Origin: an uncultured Bacteroidales bacterium
Lineage (GTDB): Bacteria; Bacteroidota; Bacteroidia; Bacteroidales; UBA932
Assembly: GCA_902488725.1 (NCBI GenBank)
Contig: CABTXO010000076.1
Location: 1-7,236 of the forward strand
Direction: 5' to 3'
Length of the DNA: 7,236 nucleotides
Part shown: positions 1-5,597 of the stretch, piece after piece
Numbering within the stretch: position 1 is the first letter of the stretch
Layout: every line of letters starts with the position of its first letter
Notes under the pieces: generated by a model
What the model saw: only the letters and a program-made list of their open reading frames with translations
Database searches by the model: none
Told to the model about the DNA's origin: nothing
Made by a program: the position numbers and the translations under genes

Positions 1-2078
1 CGGCTGAGTTCGTATTTGTATAGCGCATAGGAATCCGGTGCAGGCAGGGCGAAGGAAACCGACCCGTCGGCGCCGGCCCGGGCGGAGAAACTCTTCCCCT
101 TGCCGGAAATCAGCGTCAGCTTCACGTCCGTACCCGGCTGCAGCCAGGTGTTCAGCACAGCCTTCTCGCGCTGGTTCCGCTCGCGGATCACCAGGAAGTA
201 GCCCCTCCCCTGCTGCACGCTCTGGAAGCCCGTCCAGGAAGAACCGGAAGGCTCCTCTCCGATCGGGAAGATCATGCCGCGGTGGATGTCCGCCTCGTAC
301 GTGCGGTACCGCCGGATGACCGGACCGATCTTGTAGCCTTCTTCCGGCAGGTTGTGGGCCTGCATCCACGCCAGCGGCTGGGACATCATCGTCAAGCCGA
401 AGAGATACTCGAAATCGTACGTCTTCGGTGCGAACTTGTCGGCGGAGGCGTACTTGTCCCGGCAGCGCCAGTTGTTCGGGAACTCCAGCTGCAGATTCTG
501 GGCAGGCACGTATTTCGAGAGCATCCACAAGTTCCGCAGGGACAGGTACGGATAGTAGTTGCTCCAGTCCGTGTAGCGGTTCTCCAGGAATATGTTGCCG
601 TAGCCGTTCTTGTACAGGTACCCGAAGCGGCGGTCCGCCGTCACGTCCAGGTTGATGCACACATCGTGGTTCAAAGCCGCGGACACCTTCTTGAACAGGC
701 TGTCCACCCGCACTTCGGAAGGCTTGTTGTGGATCCGCAGCCCGTCCACCTTGAACGTCCGGATGCCGTAGAGCTTGTTCAGCCGGATGAGCCAGTCGGC
801 ATCGTTGGACCACCGGGCGTAGTTGTCTTCGTAGTTCGGCTCGAACCAGAGGCCGACCTCGATGCCGAGTTTCCGGGCCCGCTCCATGATGGGCTTGAAG
901 CCGTTCGGGAAGCGGACCTTGTCCGGCAGCCAGTAGTTCGGGTTGTTCCGGTAGTTGTCAGGACCTTCCGCCAGGTGTGCGGTCTCCATCTGCCAGCCGG
1001 CGTCCAGCTGGTAGTGCGAAATCCCGAGCCGGGCGCACAGATCCAGTTCTTCCAGAATATACGGTTCCGTCAGGATCGCAGTCGGTGCGGAGCGGTCGCC
1101 CCAGGTGTTCATCATCACCATTTCGTCCCGGACCGGGTCCCGCTTCCGCAGCCGGCTCTGATAGGTTTTGAGGGCGCACAGTGCGGAATATTCAGAACCG
1201 TCGCAGACACCGGTCACGGCGCTGTAGCCCTGCGTCCAGCGGTCAGGGGTGATATCTTCGCCGCTGATGCCCAGACCGGTCATCCGGATCTGGCCGAAGG
1301 CCGTGAGGTAGTCTCCGCCCATGTACTTGAGCTGGGCGTTGGGCGACTGAGCCTCTTTCAGGAAGAACAGCCCCTGCCCCGATTCCACATCCTGCGCGAA
1401 CAGCATGTTGCCGCGGTACAGCCGTTCGTAATAGCCCACGACATTCTCTTCCCGTACCAGGTTGTTCAAATGGTCCGTCATTTCCAACGGCTCCACGATG
1501 CGGTAGCGCCAATGTTTGCCCGGCATCGAGGTCTTCTCCAGAATCGGCAGCAAGGGACGCAAGTTGCCCATCCGCACGAAGCGGATGTCCGGCACTTTCT
1601 CCGCCAGCACCTTCGCATCGTACCATTCCGCCGCCGGGCGGCCCCTGAAATAGAAGTCGTTCGCCACGGCCGGGCAGTCCGGATAGAGACGGATGACCCG
1701 CCGGATTTCCAGCGCATCGAGTTTATAGGAGATCGTCGCGGTCAGGTAGGCCTCATGCGAGCGGTTCTCCGGCACCACCTCCACGTCGAGGGATGCCTGC
1801 GATGCCTTCGCATGCTGCCTGGGCAGCACCATGTCCGGCACCTCGTCCGTCGAATGCCACCGGTAGCCGGTGCTTTTGTTCAAGATTGTCCGGGTGATCA
1901 GATCCCCCTCGTTCCAGGCGTAGACCCGGCGCAGCTGCGCATTTTCCACCACCAGCGAATCCGCCTGCAGCGAGATCGAGCAGTCCTTCAGCGTACCCTT
2001 CGTTCCCTGCGCCCCGGCGACTGCCGCCGCCATGAAAAGCGCAGCAACGGCCAGTTTCCGATGAATGTACATTTTCAT
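1..2078 (-). CDS. GH36-type (clan GH-D) alpha-galactosidase-like secreted glycoside hydrolase, 3' end cut by window edge
   Basis: This gene has 692 codons in the window and no stop; GH36 enzymes usually run about 700-730 residues, so only the tail is missing. The ATG at 2078 was chosen because it gives a signal peptide: MKMYIHRK, a hydrophobic run to about residue 22, and a likely cleavage AGA|Q after residue 23, so the product is exported. An N-terminal beta-rich domain (about 30-300) is followed by a TIM barrel (about 315-600) with NTWGDR at 324-329, QLDAGWQ around 357-363 and FKVDG around 442-446. In GH36 the Asp of the K-x-D motif is the catalytic nucleophile, here D445. The last 80 residues look like a C-terminal beta domain. 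The acid/base is unclear: E499 and D504 in ENRYTDW are candidates. The family's usual role is retaining hydrolysis of terminal alpha-galactose. Oddity: A360 replaces the second Asp of the usual D-D-G-W sugar-binding motif. It lies 52 bases after the preceding gene and is probably co-transcribed. The clan call is firm; the substrate is inference. Confidence 0.85.
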   Translation of the reverse strand, partial: MKMYIHRKLAVAALFMAAAVAGAQGTKGTLKDCSISLQADSLVVENAQLRRVYAWNEGDLITRTILNKSTGYRWHSTDEVPDMVLPRQHAKASQASLDVEVVPENRSHEAYLTATISYKLDALEIRRVIRLYPDCPAVANDFYFRGRPAAEWYDAKVLAEKVPDIRFVRMGNLRPLLPILEKTSMPGKHWRYRIVEPLEMTDHLNNLVREENVVGYYERLYRGNMLFAQDVESGQGLFFLKEAQSPNAQLKYMGGDYLTAFGQIRMTGLGISGEDITPDRWTQGYSAVTGVCDGSEYSALCALKTYQSRLRKRDPVRDEMVMMNTWGDRSAPTAILTEPYILEELDLCARLGISHYQLDAGWQMETAHLAEGPDNYRNNPNYWLPDKVRFPNGFKPIMERARKLGIEVGLWFEPNYEDNYARWSNDADWLIRLNKLYGIRTFKVDGLRIHNKPSEVRVDSLFKKVSAALNHDVCINLDVTADRRFGYLYKNGYGNIFLENRYTDWSNYYPYLSLRNLWMLSKYVPAQNLQLEFPNNWRCRDKYASADKFAPKTYDFEYLFGLTMMSQPLAWMQAHNLPEEGYKIGPVIRRYRTYEADIHRGMIFPIGEEPSGSSWTGFQSVQQGRGYFLVIRERNQREKAVLNTWLQPGTDVKLTLISGKGKSFSARAGADGSVSFALPAPDSYALYKYELS

Positions 2079-2130
2079 TTGTCGTGAATGTCCAAAATAA
2101 CACGTGATACTTCTCGTTTGTGTCGCGGCC

Positions 2131-3564
2131 TCAAAGCGCCGAGACGAGCACCTCCAGCGGTGCCAGTCCCTTTCTGCCCGCAACCGGGAAAGGCAGGGTG
2201 ACCCTGTCCGTCTTGGAGGTGTTCGTGGCGATCAGGTATTTCTTTCCCGCCGCATCCTGCTTCACCATCACGTGCAGATCCCCTGCGATCTTCCTCTCGA
2301 CCGTCGGCAGTTCGAAGAGCGGCAGGGACTTCTCCAGCTCCTGCAGCACCGGCTGGAGCGCGACGAAGACATCCGCGGGCTTGGAAAGGTCATTCCAGAA
2401 CAGAATGCCGGTCGCCCCGTGGACAAGCGACGTGTAGATCTGGCACTTCACCGTACGGATGTACGTCCGGACGGTGACGGAAGCCGGCCTGGCGTAGCCG
2501 TTCCCGTCGAAATACAGCCACACCGGCATCTTGCCGAGTCCGGCCTTCATGGCATCCGTCGTGACCCCCGCCAGGACAGGATTTGCGAAGAAATCTATGA
2601 AAGCGTTGATGGAGAACACGTTGCCGTTGTTCTTGTAGGCGGCTGCGATCTGCTTGACATTTTCGTACCAGAGACCCTTCAGCGTCTCGATGGGAATTTC
2701 GGAATAGGAAAAATTGCCGGCGGTGTCGAACGTGTAGACCGGCGTCCCGTCGTGCGCCTGGAAAAAGCCCAGCAACGGAATCTTCGTCTGCTTCCGGGCG
2801 TTCTCACTCAGTAGTTCATACGGCGGCTCCGGCGGCATGAAGGCATGCGTTTTCAGGTAGTTCCGCTCGAAGAAGAATGTGCTGCCGCGGCCATGGCCCA
2901 GCAGGTCGACCTGCACGATGGGATCCGGCTCCTTCAGCTTGATCCGCTCGTAGATCTTGTCGCCGACCGATGCGGGAATATACCAACGGCCCCGGCCGCC
3001 CAAGGCGATCTCGTCGATCGGAGCGTACATCCGCTGGTTGTCCCGGAAGCGGGACAGATATCCATCCAGCACGTCGTCCAGCATTTTCGCAAAGGCAGGG
3101 CTGCCCGCATTGGCCTTCAAGTACTGCATCCGGTAGTAGTCCTGATCCGCCGTCGTGGGCAGGCCGGGCTGTCCGGAAAAGTCGTAGACCGGCCAGGCGA
3201 AGCCGAAAATCGCCAGCAGCATGTCCTTCATGTAGGGCTGCAGGAATTTGGGATCCAGGATGAGCAGGTTGCAGTGGGCCGTCCACTTCCGGTACGCCTC
3301 CACGTTGGCGGGATCTTCATCCGCCGAAGACTTCAGGGTGTACCCGGGAACCGCCCAGTACCCGATGCCGAAAAACTTCTCCTTCTTCCCGGTCTCGGGA
3401 TTGACGCGGTAGACCCAGTCCTCGGTGTCTTCCGCCGGGACAAGGTTGACTTCCGGTCCCGGCGCCACAGCTTTTTCCTGCATCGCAACGGGACCCTTCC
3501 CCGCACATAAAAACGAGATGCCTGCCAAAAACGAGACGCCGGCGAACAAAATTTCATTCTTCAT
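2131..3564 (-). CDS. Secreted TIM-barrel glycoside hydrolase-like protein, family unassigned
   Basis: This gene encodes 477 residues. The ATG at 3564 begins a good signal sequence (MKNEILFAGVSFLAGISFL, then CAGKG); a GTG at 3576 in the same frame would add only MCFS and is less likely. C20 is preceded by Leu, so it is not a normal lipobox, and I favour a soluble secreted protein. Mature regions, by eye: a first beta strand KFFGIGYWAVPGY (63-75), acidic patch YAPIDEIALGGRGRWYIP (180-197), QVDLLGHGRG (218-227), VWLYFDGNG (348-356), and a late-barrel motif LVHGATGILFWND (380-392). The last resembles the strand-8 region of several retaining hydrolases of the GH-A type. A C-terminal beta-sandwich follows (about 425-477), with YLIATNTS. 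The catalytic pair cannot be assigned; D184, E185 and D353 are candidates. Its position between a SusC/SusD pair and a GH36-type enzyme supports a glycan-degrading or binding role. I do not recognise the family, and a non-catalytic role is possible. Confidence 0.8.
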   Translation of the reverse strand: MKNEILFAGVSFLAGISFLCAGKGPVAMQEKAVAPGPEVNLVPAEDTEDWVYRVNPETGKKEKFFGIGYWAVPGYTLKSSADEDPANVEAYRKWTAHCNLLILDPKFLQPYMKDMLLAIFGFAWPVYDFSGQPGLPTTADQDYYRMQYLKANAGSPAFAKMLDDVLDGYLSRFRDNQRMYAPIDEIALGGRGRWYIPASVGDKIYERIKLKEPDPIVQVDLLGHGRGSTFFFERNYLKTHAFMPPEPPYELLSENARKQTKIPLLGFFQAHDGTPVYTFDTAGNFSYSEIPIETLKGLWYENVKQIAAAYKNNGNVFSINAFIDFFANPVLAGVTTDAMKAGLGKMPVWLYFDGNGYARPASVTVRTYIRTVKCQIYTSLVHGATGILFWNDLSKPADVFVALQPVLQELEKSLPLFELPTVERKIAGDLHVMVKQDAAGKKYLIATNTSKTDRVTLPFPVAGRKGLAPLEVLVSAL

Positions 3565-3621
3565 GGAAAAACACACTACTAACTGTTTTTGACTAAAACG
3601 AATAACATTGTCAACCGCGTT

Positions 3622-3696
3622 TCACAACGCAGAAACGAACACTTCCAAAGGCGCGAGCGCTTTCTTGGTGATCAGCGGATGTCGCCCACGTACAGC
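3622..3696 (-). pseudogene. Orphan C-terminal tail of a lost paralogue of the neighbouring hydrolase-like gene
   Basis: The minus strand here reads AVRGRHPLITKKALAPLEVF then VSAL and a TGA stop. The last 11 residues, LAPLEVFVSAL, match the C-terminus of the gene at 2131-3564 (LAPLEVLVSAL, then TGA) at 10 of 11 positions, and a V-x-GR motif lies just upstream in both. Over the last 16 codons I count 31 of 48 matching bases, with most mismatches at third codon positions. That pattern is expected of two protein-coding tails that diverged under selection, not of a recent DNA repeat. No ATG opens the frame: it is open from just after the SusD stop (3840) for 72 codons, in the same frame as SusD, but residues before about 49 resemble nothing I know. 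I read it as the remains of a deleted or replaced gene. A short real peptide starting from GTG at 3816 is possible but unlikely. Confidence 0.5.
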
Positions 3697-3840
3697 CTTC
3701 AGAGAAGTTCCCTGCCTATGTCGTCCCTGCCCCCGACCACCTTTCGAATGACCTGTCCGACAAAGGACTTGACATTCAAAAGAAAGGGCATTGCGTTCCG
3801 CGACAATCCTCGTCACCCGGCGGACAAACAGGGTAATCGG
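3697..3840. other. Gene-free part of the gap between the SusD-like gene and the hydrolase-like gene
   Basis: This 144-base stretch holds no convincing gene on either strand. On the minus strand one frame stays open from the SusD stop into the orphan tail downstream. A second frame holds a 30-codon ATG reading (3791-3699) that I do not trust as a gene. No strong inverted repeat followed by a T-run, and no Bacteroides-type -7/-33 promoter pair (TAnnTTTG with TTTG), could be identified. It is probably decayed coding DNA from the same lost gene as the tail next to it. Confidence 0.4.
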
Positions 3841-5592
3841 TCATTCCCAACCGAAATTTTGCTCCAAAGCCGGATTTTTATCAATCTCTCCCGCCGGGAT
3901 AGGCCAGAGATAATCCCGATCTTCAAATTTTGTTACATACTTCACACTCCCCATGATATCTTTGATCTCCCGATTGTGCATCACCTCTTTGGCCAGCCCC
4001 CAACGTTTGAGATCGAAGTACCGGAGACCTTCCGCCGGGAATTCGACCGCCCGTTCTTGATAGATCCTTTCAAAAACGGCCTGTTTGGTGCGCGCCTCAA
4101 GCCATTCGGGGCCGCTGTTGATGCCCGGCAGACCGGTTGAAGGACGGCTCCTCACAAGATTGATATACTTCACGGCATCGTCAATCCTGCCTTCTTCATT
4201 GTAACACTCGGCCAGCATCAACAGCACATCGGCATAGCGGATGATGGGAAAATCAATCGGAATATATTCCCTGTGAGTGTTCGGAATGGTCCCGCCTTCA
4301 TTGCCCTTCGGCACGAACTTGCGGAAGAGATACAGGTAGTGGGTGTCGTTTTTGAAGCGGTTCACGACCACGAAACCATTGGTGGTCGTAACTCCTTTGG
4401 CATAGACAAATTCGGTCATCTTTTCCTTGCCGCCGACCAACCCGAGGTAATGCGTATACGGCAGCAGAATGGTCTCCTTCATCCGGGGATCCCGCTGCTC
4501 GTACATTGCCAGCAGTTTATCCAGGTACTCCGGGTAGGCCTTTACCGAGTCATATTTCTCCGAGAGCGTCGCACGCAGTGTTTTCAACCGGACTTCCTTG
4601 CTTCCCGAGAACCCGGGGATGAAATCGTCCCACTTGAACGGCTTTCCGTCCTTGCATTCATACATGTCCACAAGATCGCAGGACGGCATGACATTGTTCC
4701 AGCTTGTCCCGAGGCATGCGTTGCTTCCCATATAATGAGCGTAGGGCATTCCCAGGGCGTTCCCGATTTCAGAAAACGTCTGAAGTGAGAAGATCATCTC
4801 ACTGCTTCTGTGTGCCTTTTGTGTAAAAAGATCCGCATATTCAGGGTACAAGGCGTAGCCGTATCCCTTACCGGACGGGTCAAGCACGATCTCCTCGAAA
4901 TCCGGGATCGCCTTCGCATATTCCTTGAAATAGAGATAGACTTTTCCCCTCAAGGCATAGGCAGCGCCTTTCGTGGCCCGCCCGTAGTCGGACTGGGGCC
5001 ATTTGACGGGCAGCGAGCCGATCGCGTCAGACAGATCCTTCAGCACAAATTGCAGCGTTTGTTCGAGCGTAGCTCTCGTTTTCAGCAGATTCATGTAGTC
5101 GGTATCGTAATCCACCGTTTCATCATAGATGGGTACGCCGCCGAAGTGGTTCATCAGGAAAAAATAGAAGAGCGCACGCAGGAACTTCGCCTCGCCGAGC
5201 ACCTCGCTTTTTGTTTTTTCGTCAATCTCCATCCCGGAAACGTTCCGTATCACGACATTGACCCTCCTGATTCCATCATACGCATCTTTCCAGCAATTCA
5301 TCACGATGTTGCTTCTCGGCGTCCAGAGACTGCGGCTGATCTCCCAGTAGCCGGGGGAATCGTATCCGAAACCTATATCCGACAGGCAGTCCCGTCCAAA
5401 AAACAGGCCGTAGAGCTGGTTGTTTCTCAAGGCTGCATAACACCCCATCATCGCCTGCTTGGCATGGGTTTCCGTCTTCCAGAAAGTGCCGGGGCTCAAT
5501 TCTTGTTGCGGAATTCTGTCGAGATCGTAGCATCCCGTGAACAAGAGTGCCGCCGTGACGGTTGCCAGAGACAAAAGATATTTCTTCTTCAT
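3841..5592 (-). CDS. SusD/RagB-family outer-membrane nutrient-binding lipoprotein
   Basis: This complete gene encodes 583 residues, a normal length for the family. SusD-like proteins sit on the outer leaflet of the outer membrane and act as the lid of the SusC transporter, binding the glycan before uptake. The start MKKKYLLSL leads a lipoprotein signal ending in LLFTGC, with C21 as the predicted lipidated cysteine. The fold is visible as helical TPR-like segments: ALRGKVYLYFKEYAKAIPDF (213-232) and IIRYADVLLMLAECYNEEG (450-468). The C-terminal family signature is RAVEFPAEGLRYFDLKRWG (514-532), and the end is YLWPIP then NPALEQNFGW (561-582). The SusC-like stop lies only 5 bases upstream, so the two are probably translationally coupled. 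Ligand-contact residues cannot be assigned by eye; aromatic-rich loops (around 280-325 and 405-445) are plausible sites. GC content is near 50% in sampled lines, lower than the enzyme genes that follow. Confidence 0.96.
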   Translation of the reverse strand: MKKKYLLSLATVTAALLFTGCYDLDRIPQQELSPGTFWKTETHAKQAMMGCYAALRNNQLYGLFFGRDCLSDIGFGYDSPGYWEISRSLWTPRSNIVMNCWKDAYDGIRRVNVVIRNVSGMEIDEKTKSEVLGEAKFLRALFYFFLMNHFGGVPIYDETVDYDTDYMNLLKTRATLEQTLQFVLKDLSDAIGSLPVKWPQSDYGRATKGAAYALRGKVYLYFKEYAKAIPDFEEIVLDPSGKGYGYALYPEYADLFTQKAHRSSEMIFSLQTFSEIGNALGMPYAHYMGSNACLGTSWNNVMPSCDLVDMYECKDGKPFKWDDFIPGFSGSKEVRLKTLRATLSEKYDSVKAYPEYLDKLLAMYEQRDPRMKETILLPYTHYLGLVGGKEKMTEFVYAKGVTTTNGFVVVNRFKNDTHYLYLFRKFVPKGNEGGTIPNTHREYIPIDFPIIRYADVLLMLAECYNEEGRIDDAVKYINLVRSRPSTGLPGINSGPEWLEARTKQAVFERIYQERAVEFPAEGLRYFDLKRWGLAKEVMHNREIKDIMGSVKYVTKFEDRDYLWPIPAGEIDKNPALEQNFGWE

Positions 5593-5597
5593 ACTCG

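Noticed and set aside
282..2087. A 601-codon open frame on the plus strand
   Set aside because: It lies antisense to the GH36-type gene, whose opposite strand has a signal peptide and family motifs. Long antisense frames are common in GC-rich genes because stop codons are rare there. Its product is a Val/Arg/His/Pro-rich sequence with no recognisable domain.
2079..2103. A possible Bacteroides -7 element (TATTTTGG against TAnnTTTG) just before the GH36-type gene
   Set aside because: One fixed position is wrong, the nearest TTTG is too far upstream to serve as the -33 element, and transcription would start almost at the ATG. Co-transcription from upstream is simpler.
2104..3510. Two plus-strand frames of 236 and 221 codons opposite the hydrolase-like gene
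   Set aside because: They share the phase and composition expected of antisense shadows of a GC-rich gene and show no domain or signal peptide.
3565..3576. An alternative GTG start adding MCFS to the hydrolase-like protein
   Set aside because: The ATG at 3564 begins directly with a Lys-containing signal peptide; the GTG extension adds nothing recognisable and GTG is the rarer start.
3585..3599. A small AT-rich inverted repeat (GTTTT, loop, AAAAC) upstream of the hydrolase-like gene
   Set aside because: The five-base arms are too short and too low in complexity to call an operator or terminator.
3589..4140. A 183-codon plus-strand frame crossing the gap and the 3' end of the SusD-like gene
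   Set aside because: More than half is antisense to the well-supported SusD C-terminus, and the part in the gap shows no recognisable protein character.
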